Source of the DNA: Desulfosudis oleivorans
GTDB taxonomy: Bacteria > Desulfobacterota > Desulfobacteria > Desulfobacterales > SURF-7
DNA length: 64,000 nt
NCBI GenBank assembly: GCA_020723305.1
Contig: DYJC01000017.1
Coordinates: forward strand, 41,360 to 105,359
Reading direction: 5' to 3'
Of this stretch, positions 44,505-55,578 are shown piece by piece. Made by a program: the position numbers and the translations under genes. The first letter of the stretch is position 1. Every line of letters begins with the position of its first letter. The notes under the pieces were generated by a model, which searched no databases, had not been told where the DNA came from, and saw nothing but the letters and a program-made list of their open reading frames with translations.

Positions 44505-46892
44505 ATGAAAATAAGGGGATTATTTTTGGGTTTCTCGTTGGTGATAGCAGCTGCCTTCATAGGACTTGCCTTGCCAGGAACAGCAGGTGCTGCTACTCAT
44601 TGGAATGTAGGAGATGGCAATTGGTCGGACGTTAGCAAGTGGACGAACGGTCTGCCGGTCGAAGGCGATCAGGCATTTTTAGATAGCTACGGAACTGTCA
44701 CGTATGACAACGAGGCAACTCCGACCCTGTCGGAGTTGCGGATCAGCGCAAACGGACTTGGGACCAGCATGGTTCTGGAACATTCCGCAAATACCCTGAC
44801 GCTCAGTAGTTACCTCTCCATCAACGGGACAAACGGGGGTTTGGCTGAATACCACCTTTCCGGAACGGGAACCCTCGTCAAGGAAAGTTATGAAGTGAAG
44901 ATCGGCACCGACGGAGAAGGATATTTCTATCAGGACGGCGGGGAATTTCAGTTCAGTGGTGCCCTGTACCTGGGGGACCAGTCCAACGGTCATGGCGTCT
45001 ATGATATGACTGGCGGCAGTATCGTCGTTGGTCCAAACGGACCCGGCGGGATCGTTCTCGGCGAATGGGGAGGCTTGGGGAAGTTTTACCAATCAGGCGG
45101 TACAGTGGATATCGTTGACCTCACCTTAGCTCGCCAGGAAAATAGCACAGGAAATTATAGTCTGTCCGGCGATTCATCGGTGACTCTTACTGTGGATGGT
45201 CCTGTTGTGGTAGGCCATAAAGGTAACGGAACCTTCACCCAGGAAGGCGGCATTCACACCGTAAAGAACAATGATCTCACGGTTGGATATTACTCAGGTT
45301 CGAGTGGAACCTATAATCTGATTGATGGTGAATTGAATGTCCAGGGCAATGAGTATATCGGTCGTGAAACAGGCAGCTCAGGCATCTTCAACCAGTCAGG
45401 CGGTTCCCATACAGTTACACAGAATCTCTATGTTGACGCTTTCGCGGGCAGCAAAGGCGTTTATAACCTGAGCAGCGGGAGCCTTACGGTTGATGGAGAC
45501 AGGGCGGTTGTGGGAAGTTTTGGAAATGGCGAATTCAATCAGGGACCTGACACCATCTACCCCTATTACGGGGGTGATGGCGGCATTTTCAAGACCGCGG
45601 GTCACCTGATTCTCGGGGAACTGGAGGAAGGCACCGGCACCTATAACCTGTACGGTGGAATTTTGGATGTGGGGGGGTGGACCGATGTCGGACAGTATGG
45701 CACAGGTGTTTTTAACCAGAACGGCGGAACACACACCACCAATGGCCTTGTGCTTGGGCAGTCGGAAGGAAGCAGCGGTTATTATGAACTGAATAATGAC
45801 GGGATGTTATCCGTCGGCGGAGCGGAGCGGATCGGTGTCTCCGGTGAAGGCTCTTTCAAACAGACCAACGGCACGCACGAAATCGGCAGTGATCTTGTTC
45901 TGGCCAATGACGTGGGAAGCACAGGTAGCTATGACTTACAGGGCGGTGATCTCTCCGTTACAGGATACACATTTGTGGGCATGAACGGTGAAGGGAGCTT
46001 CACCCAGACAGGCGGTACGCATCAGGCTCTCGGCCTCACCCTCGGCCAAGAAGCTGATGGTGATGGAAAATACGATTTGAATGACGGAAGTTTGGCCGTG
46101 GGTCAACATGAACATATCGGTCTTACAGGTAATGGCACTATCACCCAGGGTGAAGGCTCCCACACTATCGGCAGTGACCTGGTTCTCGGCAACGAGACGA
46201 CCGGCAATGGCACCTTCAACCTGAAAAGCGGTACACTGGAGGTAGGTGGCAACACCTATGTCGGCATGAATGGCAATGGCACCTTCGATCAAACCGGCGG
46301 GATGCATACGGTCAGCGGCGATATTACAATCGCGGCCAATGCCGGCAGCACGGGAACATATAACTTCTCGGGCGGGACGCTTACCGCAGACAATATCATC
46401 ATAAACTCCGGCGGTCTTTTCCAAGGTGCAGGCGTGGTGGACGCGAGCTTTAACATACAGGGCGGAACTTTGGCGCCGGGCAGCTCACCGGGCTCATTGA
46501 CCATCAACGGCAGCTTTGATCAGACCAGCGGGATCCTGGCTATCGAATTGGGAGGGTATGATCAGGGTACGGACTACGACTTCCTGAAAATCCTCGGTGG
46601 CGATGCATCCCTTGCTGGAAAGCTTGAGGTGAGCCTTTGGGAAGGTTTCCTTCCAGAAGTAGGAGACACTTTCGATATCCTCTATGCAAAAAGCGGCATT
46701 AATGGCATATTCGGAAGCTATCTGTTGCCCGAAGGATGGAATTGGGATGTGGCATATCTGAACTTGGACGGATTGGAGGGGCTGGATACGGTCCGACTGA
46801 CGGCCAATGCCGTCCCCATTCCCGACGCAATCTGGCTCTTAGGCTCTGGTCTAATCGGTCTTGTGGGAATTAGAAGGAGAATAAACAAATAA
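44505..46892 (+). CDS. T5SS/PEP-CTERM-associated repeat protein with VPLPA-CTERM-like sorting signal
   Basis: A 795 aa secreted protein. The signal peptide runs to about residue 29. The main part consists of a dozen or more degenerate beta-helix repeats of about 20-45 residues (pattern GTYNLxxGxLxVG and GxFxQxGGTHT). The C-terminus is the sorting signal VPIPDAIWLLGSGLIGLVGI followed by RRR, close to the VPLPA-CTERM form recognised by exosortases. The protein should be cut and anchored or released at the surface. No exosortase gene is present in the window. GGAGGAG precedes the ATG. Confidence 0.9.
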   Translation: MKIRGLFLGFSLVIAAAFIGLALPGTAGAATHWNVGDGNWSDVSKWTNGLPVEGDQAFLDSYGTVTYDNEATPTLSELRISANGLGTSMVLEHSANTLTLSSYLSINGTNGGLAEYHLSGTGTLVKESYEVKIGTDGEGYFYQDGGEFQFSGALYLGDQSNGHGVYDMTGGSIVVGPNGPGGIVLGEWGGLGKFYQSGGTVDIVDLTLARQENSTGNYSLSGDSSVTLTVDGPVVVGHKGNGTFTQEGGIHTVKNNDLTVGYYSGSSGTYNLIDGELNVQGNEYIGRETGSSGIFNQSGGSHTVTQNLYVDAFAGSKGVYNLSSGSLTVDGDRAVVGSFGNGEFNQGPDTIYPYYGGDGGIFKTAGHLILGELEEGTGTYNLYGGILDVGGWTDVGQYGTGVFNQNGGTHTTNGLVLGQSEGSSGYYELNNDGMLSVGGAERIGVSGEGSFKQTNGTHEIGSDLVLANDVGSTGSYDLQGGDLSVTGYTFVGMNGEGSFTQTGGTHQALGLTLGQEADGDGKYDLNDGSLAVGQHEHIGLTGNGTITQGEGSHTIGSDLVLGNETTGNGTFNLKSGTLEVGGNTYVGMNGNGTFDQTGGMHTVSGDITIAANAGSTGTYNFSGGTLTADNIIINSGGLFQGAGVVDASFNIQGGTLAPGSSPGSLTINGSFDQTSGILAIELGGYDQGTDYDFLKILGGDASLAGKLEVSLWEGFLPEVGDTFDILYAKSGINGIFGSYLLPEGWNWDVAYLNLDGLEGLDTVRLTANAVPIPDAIWLLGSGLIGLVGIRRRINK

Positions 46893-46922
46893 CGTGAAAT
46901 CAGCAAAAAAAAGGGGCTCCCT

Positions 46923-47528
46923 ATGAAAATGCTTTTTACATTTTTCCTTCTTATTTTTCTGGTCTTTCTATCCCCTACCGAGGTCAAAGCCTTATCCATC
47001 AACTTTGATTTTTCCGGCAACAGGCAAGTTGCAGATTCTATATCTTTTGAAGATGACATTTCGGTTACCGCAACCGCCCAATCCTTTTGGTTCGGGACAT
47101 GGTATAACAGTCTGGTCACCCAGTCAGAATCAGGGTTGGGTGTTAAATCCGGCTTATTGGATTCAGGCCAAATTGATGGACTTGGGGCTGATGAAAGGCT
47201 GATCCTTACATTTTCTGAGGATGTGATCATCAATAAGGCATGGTTCACAATGGTGGGGTGGAACGACGAATTTAGCCTTTCCGTCAATGGAGTTCTGTTG
47301 ATTGAAGCGGATATTCCCGGCAATGGTCAATTTGATTTTACTGATCTTTATGCTGAGAATCGGACTGGGAAAATATTTGCATTTTCTGTAACAGACTGGA
47401 ATGATGACTACAAGGTCATGGGTGTCGAAATCGAATCTGAACCTGTCCCCTTACCCGGCGCAGTCTGGCTTTTTGCATCAGGCCTAATTGGTTTTGCAGG
47501 AATCAGGAGAAAAAAGATTATGGCATGA
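46923..47528 (+). CDS. VPLPA-CTERM sorting domain protein
   Basis: A 201 aa secreted protein 30 bp after the repeat protein. The signal peptide ends at about residue 24 (KALS). The middle is a beta-rich domain (ERLILTFSEDVIINKAWFTM, then VNGVLLIEADIPGN) of the kind seen in many PEP-CTERM proteins. The end is VPLPGAVWLFASGLIGFAGI plus a basic tail, the VPLPA-CTERM signal. Probably in one transcription unit with the previous gene and sorted by the same exosortase. Role likely in extracellular matrix; inferred. Confidence 0.88.
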   Translation: MKMLFTFFLLIFLVFLSPTEVKALSINFDFSGNRQVADSISFEDDISVTATAQSFWFGTWYNSLVTQSESGLGVKSGLLDSGQIDGLGADERLILTFSEDVIINKAWFTMVGWNDEFSLSVNGVLLIEADIPGNGQFDFTDLYAENRTGKIFAFSVTDWNDDYKVMGVEIESEPVPLPGAVWLFASGLIGFAGIRRKKIMA

Positions 47529-47673
47529 AGGAGTAAGAATCACTATCTGTTGCTCATTCCGATTGCAAAACCCGTTGAAATTCCTGAATAGTGATTTTTG
47601 GGTCTCCAAATGGCAGCAATTCTCGGAGAAACTATATAGAAACAAGTCAATCGGATAGCCAAAAAACCCCAGA

Positions 47674-48387
47674 TCAATCAATACCCAGATAGGCCTTTTG
47701 TACCATTTCATTTTGTTTCAGACTGGCTGCTGTGTCGCTGACCACAATCTTACCGTTCTGGAGCACATAGCCCCGGTGCGCAATGGAAAGGGCCATCAGC
47801 GCATTCTGTTCCACCAGCAGGATTGTGGTGCCCTTCTCATTCAAAGCTTTGATGATATCAAAAATCAGCTCCACCAGAACCGGAGAAAGGCCCATGGAAG
47901 GCTCGTCGAGCATCAGAAGACGCGGATTCAACATCAGTCCGCGGGCAATGGCGAGCATCTGTTGTTCGCCGCCCGAAAGAGTGCCGCCATACTGGTTGAT
48001 CCGTTCTTTCAGTCGCGGAAACATCTCAAACCCGTATTCCATCCGGCGCTCGATCTCCTCCGGATCATCCAGCGTGAATGCACCCATCTCCAGATTCTCC
48101 TTGACGGTCAGTTTCGGAAAAATTCCCCGGCCCTCAGGCACGTGGCCGAGACCGGCGAGGACGATGGAATGCGGTTTCATCTGGGAGATATCCTTGCCGC
48201 CCAGCAGGATCGTTCCCTGCTTGGGGTGTAGTAAGCCGGAGATGGTGCGCAGTGTGGTGCTCTTGCCGGCGCCGTTCGAGCCGATCAACGTCACGATCTC
48301 GCCCTCGTTGACCTCGACCGAGATACCTTTCAGGGCATGGATATGGCCATAGAAGCTGTGAATGTCATGAAGGGATAAGAGGCTCAT
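47674..48387 (-). CDS. livF: branched-chain amino acid ABC transporter ATP-binding protein LivF
   Basis: A 237 aa ATPase of the Liv (HAAT) importer. Walker A is GSNGAGKST, the signature LSGGEQQMLAIARGL, and Walker B LLMLDEPSMGLSP. Its ATG overlaps the last bases of livG. It is the last gene of the livKHMGF operon and pairs with LivG to power uptake. Substrate could be branched-chain amino acids or, as in some relatives, aromatic or dicarboxylic acids. Confidence 0.95.
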   Translation of the reverse strand: MSLLSLHDIHSFYGHIHALKGISVEVNEGEIVTLIGSNGAGKSTTLRTISGLLHPKQGTILLGGKDISQMKPHSIVLAGLGHVPEGRGIFPKLTVKENLEMGAFTLDDPEEIERRMEYGFEMFPRLKERINQYGGTLSGGEQQMLAIARGLMLNPRLLMLDEPSMGLSPVLVELIFDIIKALNEKGTTILLVEQNALMALSIAHRGYVLQNGKIVVSDTAASLKQNEMVQKAYLGID

Positions 48388-49178
48388 GCGTTCTTCTCCT
48401 CATGCTGGCCGGCGGCAGCGCCGCGCCCGAGATACGCCTCAATCACCTGGGTGTTGGAACGGATCTCATCCGGGGTCCCTTCGGCAATCTTTTCACCGTG
48501 ATCCATCACGCATATCTGCTCCGAAATATTCATGACCACACGCATATCGTGTTCGATGAGAAGAATCGTGATACCCTTTTCATCCCGGATGCGCCGGAAC
48601 AGACGGATGATATCCTCGGTTTCCTGCGGGTTCATGCCGGCAGCCGGTTCATCCAGAAGCAGCATGAGCGGATCGGCGGCCAGGGCGCGGGCAATCTCCA
48701 GCCGCCGCTGGCCGCCATAGGGCAAATTCTTGGCAAGCTCATTGCCTACCCCTTGAAGACCCACGTACGTCATCAGTTCTTCCGCTTTTTGTTCCGATTC
48801 TCTTTCTTCTTTTTTAAAAAAAGGCAGATGAAAAAGGGTATCAATGGACGATTGCTTCAGGTGGACATGCATACCCACCAGAATATTTTCAATAACCGAC
48901 ATATTGCCGAAAAGACGAATATTCTGAAAAGTACGAGCAATCCCGCGTGATGCGATCTGGTCGGGCCTCAGTCCATTTAACGGTCTTCCGTTGAAGGTGA
49001 TCCGACCTTGGTCTGGTTTGTAAATTCCGGTCAAGGTATTGAAAAATGTAGTCTTGCCGGCTCCGTTCGGGCCAATGATACTGACAATCCGGCCTGATTC
49101 AAGCTTGAAATTGACCTTGTTGACGGCGATAAGACCGCCGAAATTTTTAACGATGTTATTTGTTTCCAGCAGTGCCAT
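48384..49178 (-). CDS. livG: branched-chain amino acid ABC transporter ATP-binding protein LivG
   Basis: A 264 aa ATPase. Walker A is GPNGAGKTTFFNTLTG, the signature YGGQRRLEIARALA, and Walker B MLLLDEPAAGMNP. The start at ATG 49178 has AAGGAGAACC upstream; the earlier frame start at 49223 would overlap livM. It overlaps livF by 4 bp. Confidence 0.95.
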   Translation of the reverse strand: MALLETNNIVKNFGGLIAVNKVNFKLESGRIVSIIGPNGAGKTTFFNTLTGIYKPDQGRITFNGRPLNGLRPDQIASRGIARTFQNIRLFGNMSVIENILVGMHVHLKQSSIDTLFHLPFFKKEERESEQKAEELMTYVGLQGVGNELAKNLPYGGQRRLEIARALAADPLMLLLDEPAAGMNPQETEDIIRLFRRIRDEKGITILLIEHDMRVVMNISEQICVMDHGEKIAEGTPDEIRSNTQVIEAYLGRGAAAGQHEEKNA

Positions 49179-49191
49179 GGTTCTCCTTGCC

Positions 49192-50541
<1,350 letters not shown>

Positions 50542-50551
50542 CTGCTCCTCC

Positions 50552-51727
50552 TTAGGCCTTCTGGGCCACATTTGCACCCATGAGCCCTTGCGGGCGGAAG
50601 ATGAGCACCAGAATCAGGATGCTGAAAGCAAAGATATCCTTGTATTCGGAGCCAGCCGCACCCATGGTGAAAACACCCATATAGGAACCTGCAAAGGTTT
50701 CCAGCATACCGAGAACAATACCGCCTAGCAGTGCCCCTGTCATGTTACCGATCCCCCCCAGGACAGCGGCGGTGAATGCTTTCAAGCCGGGGAAAAAACC
50801 GACAAACGGGTCGATCCGGGTAAATTTCAGCGCATATAAAACACCCGCGGCCCCGCCCAGCATACCGCCGACCAGAAAGGTCAGCGAGATGATCCGGTTC
50901 ACATCGATACCCATCAGGCTGGCGGTGGGATGATCCTGAGCCACGGCTCGGATGGCCTTGCCGATCTTGGTGGCGTTTACCAGGTAGTTCAATGCCACCA
51001 GCATCAGCACTGCCGAGACAATAACAATAATCGATTTGATGGACATGCCCAGCGTTATCGGGGTTGTCCCCATGGTCATTTTGGCAAGAATCACGCGACT
51101 GTCGAAATTTCCAAAGGTTGGAAAGATCCTGTTGAACTGTCCGGTTGTCAGGCTTTCCACGAGGCGGATGACATCCTGCAGCAGAAAAGAGACACCGATT
51201 GCCGAAATCAGCGGTACCAGGCGTGATGCATGACGCAGGGGCCGATACGCCACACGTTCCACGGCAACGGCCAGCCCTCCGGCTGCCAACATGCCCCCCA
51301 GGATGGCCAGGATCAGATAAATATAGGCCATCAGAATAGAGGCATCCGCCAGAATTCCGAATGTATCAAGCGCAATCAGGATTTCAACGCCGACAAACGC
51401 ACCGACAGCGAAGATTTCACTGTGCGCGAAATTAATAAATTCCAGAACGCCATAGACCATGGTATAGCCAAGGGCGATGGCGGCATAGACAAAGCCGATC
51501 GTCAGTCCATCAATCGCCACCTGGGGCAGATTGACAAGGGTATAGGTATAGAGAGACACGTTCAGCCGTTCGAAAAGTGTCTGTCCGACCACGGTCCTAT
51601 CCAGAATCAATGCGAGAACCAATGCAATGGCTGACAGAAAGATCGTGCTGCCCAGTGAGAAAAATATCAGCTGACCTAGTGGACGCAACAGCTCAGGTAC
51701 GTTGATTGATTTAAGGAACCGTTTCAT
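50552..51727 (-). CDS. livH: branched-chain amino acid ABC transporter permease LivH
   Basis: A 391 aa inner-membrane permease. The LivH core is clear (VAIDGLTIGFVYAAIALGYT, then VLEFINFAHSEIFAVGAF), and GGMLGGAAGVLYALK precedes the C-terminal segments. It has ~65 extra N-terminal residues with one more membrane span compared with the usual ~300 aa LivH. It is downstream of livK, with a hairpin between them. Confidence 0.94.
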   Translation of the reverse strand: MKRFLKSINVPELLRPLGQLIFFSLGSTIFLSAIALVLALILDRTVVGQTLFERLNVSLYTYTLVNLPQVAIDGLTIGFVYAAIALGYTMVYGVLEFINFAHSEIFAVGAFVGVEILIALDTFGILADASILMAYIYLILAILGGMLAAGGLAVAVERVAYRPLRHASRLVPLISAIGVSFLLQDVIRLVESLTTGQFNRIFPTFGNFDSRVILAKMTMGTTPITLGMSIKSIIVIVSAVLMLVALNYLVNATKIGKAIRAVAQDHPTASLMGIDVNRIISLTFLVGGMLGGAAGVLYALKFTRIDPFVGFFPGLKAFTAAVLGGIGNMTGALLGGIVLGMLETFAGSYMGVFTMGAAGSEYKDIFAFSILILVLIFRPQGLMGANVAQKA

Positions 51728-51747
51728 ATGTAAACCCGATAAAAAAT

Positions 51748-51774
51748 CTTCCGGGCCCGGAAAGAGCCCGGAAG
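51748..51774 (-). terminator. attenuator hairpin between livK and livH
   Basis: On the minus strand the stem CTTCCGGGC / GCCCGGAAG has a 9 nt loop and is followed by ATTTTTT. It lies right after the livK stop, so it should end a large share of transcripts. That would give more binding protein than permease, a common arrangement. Confidence 0.78.
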
Positions 51775-51792
51775 AAATGTGTCTAGGACAGA

Positions 51793-52983
51793 TTATTTCG
51801 GAGGAGCGATGTCAAGAGTCTCGACAACCGGGTTATCACTCCATTTTGCAGGAGAAGGAGAAGCGACCTGAATCACGAAATATTTTGCGATTGTTGGATC
51901 GCCGATACTGTTAAAAGTGAATTTGCCGGTGATGCCCTCGTAATCCTTCATATCGCGGATCGCCTTGGTGACAGCCGCACGGGCCGGGAACTTGTTGCCG
52001 TTGGCCTTTACGGCAGCTTCGATGGCTTTCAGGCAGATACCCATGCAATCATAACCCTGGGCGGCAAAAGGCTGCGGTGCTGCATTGTATTTGGCTTTGA
52101 AGTCAGCGACAAATTTGGCGGTGCCGGGGTAAATGGAGGCAGGGCCGGATACGGTGGAGTAAAATGTCCCGCCACCATCGAGCAGGGTCTGACCACCGAT
52201 CTTGACGGCATCGGAGGAATCAAAACCATCATCACTCAGGAAGATGCCCATATACCCTTTCTCGCGGGCCTGTTTGAACAGGACCGCAGCCTGGGAATAC
52301 ATGCCGCCGAAGTATACCAAATCGGGATTGCCGGCAAGGATCGGTGAGAGAAGGGAATCAAAGTTCGCCTTCTCTTCGGTTCCTTCAAAACCAAGCATTT
52401 TCATTCCCTTTTCCTCGGCTCGTTTTTTGAAGAACTCGGCAATGCCCTGTCCGTAAGCAGTCTTGTCATGGACAACAAAGACGCTTTTGACTTTTTTTCC
52501 AGCGGCAAAGTCTGCACCGACAACACCCTGAACATCGTCACGGCCGACGATCCGGTTGACTTCCATATAGCCACGGGTGGTGACTTTCGGGTTGGTGTTT
52601 GCAGGAGAAACGTTGGCCAGACCGGAAGTGTGATAGACTTCGGATGACGGGATCTGGACGCCGGAATTATAGTGACCGACAACGGATAGGATTGCCGGAT
52701 CGGAAACAATCCGTTTGGCGTTGGCAACACCGGTATCGGGATTGGCCTGGTCATCGAACGGAGCCAGCTCAACCTTGAATCCCATCTTGACCAATGGTGC
52801 GCTCATCTGTTCAAGAGCCAGCTCGGCGCCGCGTTTGATATCAACTCCAACGGCGGACTGATCGCCGGAAAGCGGTGACTGGGTGGCGATCTTGATCGTC
52901 TGATCGGCGGCCGCGACAGGACCGCTGATGGTTATAACTGCTGCGATTAGTAACAAAGAAACAACCAATAAGCGTTTAGTCAT
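51793..52983 (-). CDS. livK: branched-chain amino acid ABC transporter substrate-binding protein LivK
   Basis: A 396 aa periplasmic binding protein. The signal peptide ends at about residue 26 (VAAA), then DQTIKIATQSPLSGDQS starts the mature part, as in LivJ/LivK. The chosen ATG 52983 has AAAGGAGG 8 nt upstream. First gene of the livKHMGF operon; the ligand may be leucine, isoleucine or valine but cannot be read from the sequence. Confidence 0.93.
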   Translation of the reverse strand: MTKRLLVVSLLLIAAVITISGPVAAADQTIKIATQSPLSGDQSAVGVDIKRGAELALEQMSAPLVKMGFKVELAPFDDQANPDTGVANAKRIVSDPAILSVVGHYNSGVQIPSSEVYHTSGLANVSPANTNPKVTTRGYMEVNRIVGRDDVQGVVGADFAAGKKVKSVFVVHDKTAYGQGIAEFFKKRAEEKGMKMLGFEGTEEKANFDSLLSPILAGNPDLVYFGGMYSQAAVLFKQAREKGYMGIFLSDDGFDSSDAVKIGGQTLLDGGGTFYSTVSGPASIYPGTAKFVADFKAKYNAAPQPFAAQGYDCMGICLKAIEAAVKANGNKFPARAAVTKAIRDMKDYEGITGKFTFNSIGDPTIAKYFVIQVASPSPAKWSDNPVVETLDIAPPK

Positions 52984-53132
52984 ACTCATTCCTCCTTTGA
53001 AATCAGTTAGTCGGTTCGTGCACAAACATCCCAATAATACTTGGAGCAAATAATTTTCCTGGATAGAGATGCTTACCCATTCGCCTCTAAAAAGTCAAGT
53101 GTCGTATATATTTTTAATCACCCGTAATTATC

Positions 53133-54068
53133 TTATATTTCGGATTTTCCTCTAATAATTTCAGGGGATAAATTGTCCGGTTGATGGCATAATTGAATAA
53201 TTATGATTGCTGCGATAACCATAATCCCTCCCATAATCTGAAGAATCTCCATTTTTTCGTGTAGAATTAAAAAAGCGATTACTCCTGCTATTATTGGTTC
53301 AAGAGTTGCGGTGATACTGGCATGAGTCGAACGAATATAATTTACCCCTACAAAATATAATCCAAAAGGAAGTATGGTTCCTGCAACTGCAATGTAAGTA
53401 ATCCACCACCATTGACGTAACGTAAATCCGGCAGTCAGGTAATGAAAAGGAGCATAAAAAACATGCCATGGTATGGTTGCAAAAGCCAAAGCGTAAAATA
53501 AAACAGTAAAAGGTTTGTAGCGATGCATCCCTCTTTCACCAAGGAGCGTGTATGCAGCAAATATTACTGCTGAAATCAGCCCTGCTGCGATTCCAATCCT
53601 GTTCATCGATAAAAGATCAAGATTATATCCGCCAACCACAAGATAACATCCTCCAAAAGCCAATAGAAGTGATACTCCTTTTGAAAGGGAAAATTTTTCT
53701 TTCCAGAAAAGCATTGAATAGATGGCAACAAATATGGGTGCCATATATTGAATAAGAATGGCTGCAGCAACCTGAATTTTACTGATTGCATAAAAATAGC
53801 TGCCTTGAAGAATCGACATTCCAATGCTTCCAAGCAGGAGAAAATACCCAATATCTTTTATGCGTATTTTTAGAAGTTCTCTTTTAAAAACCGCAAGTGC
53901 CAGTCCTAAAATAGATGCTGCCAAAGTGATTCTGATTTGAACCAGTTCAAAAGCATCCATGCCGTCATTAAAAAGCGCTTTTCCTGCATTCCCTGATGAG
54001 GCCCATAAAAAAGCGGCTGTAATTACAAAGGCATATCCTTTGAAAGAGTTCCCCCTGCTTATGCTCAA
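53133..54068 (-). CDS. EamA (DMT) family transporter
   Basis: A 311 aa inner-membrane protein with ten hydrophobic segments arranged as two EamA repeats (GYAFVITAAFLWASSGNAGK in the first and GIAAGLISAVIFAAYTLLGE in the second). Members export amino acids or metabolites. The start is TTG 54068; its ribosome site AGGAGG is encoded in the last codons of the upstream gene, only 4 bp away, so the two are coupled. Confidence 0.9.
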   Translation of the reverse strand: MSISRGNSFKGYAFVITAAFLWASSGNAGKALFNDGMDAFELVQIRITLAASILGLALAVFKRELLKIRIKDIGYFLLLGSIGMSILQGSYFYAISKIQVAAAILIQYMAPIFVAIYSMLFWKEKFSLSKGVSLLLAFGGCYLVVGGYNLDLLSMNRIGIAAGLISAVIFAAYTLLGERGMHRYKPFTVLFYALAFATIPWHVFYAPFHYLTAGFTLRQWWWITYIAVAGTILPFGLYFVGVNYIRSTHASITATLEPIIAGVIAFLILHEKMEILQIMGGIMVIAAIIIIQLCHQPDNLSPEIIRGKSEI

Positions 54069-54072
54069 AAAT

Positions 54073-55578
54073 TTATTTCCTCCTGATCAATCTTTCGGGA
54101 ATCACATCCCGCCGGAACACATCTTCAATGGTCTCTGCCCTGCGGACGATCTCCGCATCCTTTCCGTTTACCAGAATGGTTGCCGGCCTGGGGAGAGCAT
54201 TGAAGTTACAGGCAGAGACCTCCTGATAAGCACCCATATCCAGCATTGCGATCAGATCGCCGGTCTGGACATCCGGAACCTCAACAATGGGAAGGATGCG
54301 GTCTCCGTAACAGGAGTGCCCCACAATATCCGCTACATATTTTGGTTTGTCATCCGTGCGGTTGGCAAAAATATAATGGTTGAACTGATACTCATACATT
54401 CCGCCGGCCAGAAAAAAATAGGTGGTATCGGTCAGAACCCAGTTCCAGGGCATGGGCAGAGTCTGCTGTTTGAACTTTTTCACGCGGGTCAGATGAATGC
54501 CGGTATTGCCGTACAGACAGCGACCGGGTTCGATCTGAAGTTTCACACCCTTGGTGTTGATTCCCAGCCGGGATAATTCCCGATGCAAGGTTCCGGCCGC
54601 AGCCTGACCATACTCTGGAATGGTAGGGGCCATTTTCCGGTTGGGTTTTTTGGAAAACAGGGGAAGTACTTTGCCCATGATTTTATAATGTAATTCCGGT
54701 TTGAAAAATCCCAGAAGTTTCACCAGAGGCCAGGTCAGCCAGGTCTCAACAACATCCTTACGCAATCCCAGTTTGTTATGAGGATCGCGATAAATGGCAA
54801 AACCTCCGCCGATATCAATCTCCTGTGGCTGCCACCCTCCCCATGCGGATGAAAGTTCCGCAATCAGCGCTGCGTATCCTCTCATCAGATTTTCCCAATA
54901 CCAGAGGCTGGGATCATGCCGTCCGCCATGAAAATGCAGTCCCACCAGTTCCAGGTTGGACATCTGCAGCACCTTTTTCCCGAGTTCCGGCAGGTACTGG
55001 GCAGGAATACCGGATTTATAGACCTGAATACCGATATCGATTGTCACTTTTTCCTGTGCAAAATCAGTAGGCTTCCGAAGCTCAGGAAAATTGGGTTTTA
55101 CCCGGAACCGGATCTTGGCTTTTTTCCCAAGCCGCGCGGCAACCTGGTTGATCAGATCCGGTTCATCCAGATCTTCTACGGTAATGCGGACATTGTTCTG
55201 GATACATTTTTCAATCAGATCTTCCTGTTTTCCGCCTCCGTTTACGGAAATGATTTGCGGATTGACCCCTGCAGTAAGCGCTGCATGCAGTTCGCCATAC
55301 GAATAGATGTCCGCACCTGCCCCTTCTTCGCTGAGTATCCTTCTTGTCGCCAGAATCCAGTTGGCCTTGATGGCCGGCAGCACCTCCACCTCCCCTCCCG
55401 GCCAGAAAGCGGAAAATCCTTTCCGGAAGCTTCGGACGTTTTCCCGGAGTTGTTTTTCGGAAAATACAAATAAAGGGGAACCGAACTTTTTCACCAGTTC
55501 CACTGTATCGCATTCTTCAATAAACAGATGTCCGTTACGGGTACTCAGACAATCATCAATTTTTGTAAAGGATGTCAT
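54073..55578 (-). CDS. PLP-dependent Orn/Lys/Arg/DAP decarboxylase (group IV)
   Basis: A 501 aa alanine-racemase-fold decarboxylase. PLP Lys71 is in PAIKANW. HFHGGRHDP, IDIGGGFAI and EPGRCLYGNTG follow as in LysA-type enzymes. The substrate-selecting cysteine motif reads CYGDR where LysA has CESSD, so the exact substrate (diaminopimelate, ornithine or another basic or carboxylated amino acid) is uncertain. The ATG overlaps the MFS stop as ATGA. It sits between an MFS and an EamA transporter, suggesting a precursor-import, decarboxylation and export route. Confidence 0.88.
   Translation of the reverse strand: MTSFTKIDDCLSTRNGHLFIEECDTVELVKKFGSPLFVFSEKQLRENVRSFRKGFSAFWPGGEVEVLPAIKANWILATRRILSEEGAGADIYSYGELHAALTAGVNPQIISVNGGGKQEDLIEKCIQNNVRITVEDLDEPDLINQVAARLGKKAKIRFRVKPNFPELRKPTDFAQEKVTIDIGIQVYKSGIPAQYLPELGKKVLQMSNLELVGLHFHGGRHDPSLWYWENLMRGYAALIAELSSAWGGWQPQEIDIGGGFAIYRDPHNKLGLRKDVVETWLTWPLVKLLGFFKPELHYKIMGKVLPLFSKKPNRKMAPTIPEYGQAAAGTLHRELSRLGINTKGVKLQIEPGRCLYGNTGIHLTRVKKFKQQTLPMPWNWVLTDTTYFFLAGGMYEYQFNHYIFANRTDDKPKYVADIVGHSCYGDRILPIVEVPDVQTGDLIAMLDMGAYQEVSACNFNALPRPATILVNGKDAEIVRRAETIEDVFRRDVIPERLIRRK

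Noticed and set aside
47540..47600. AATCACTAT / ATAGTGATT inverted repeat after the second CTERM gene
   Set aside because: The loop is about 45 nt, too long for a convincing terminator.
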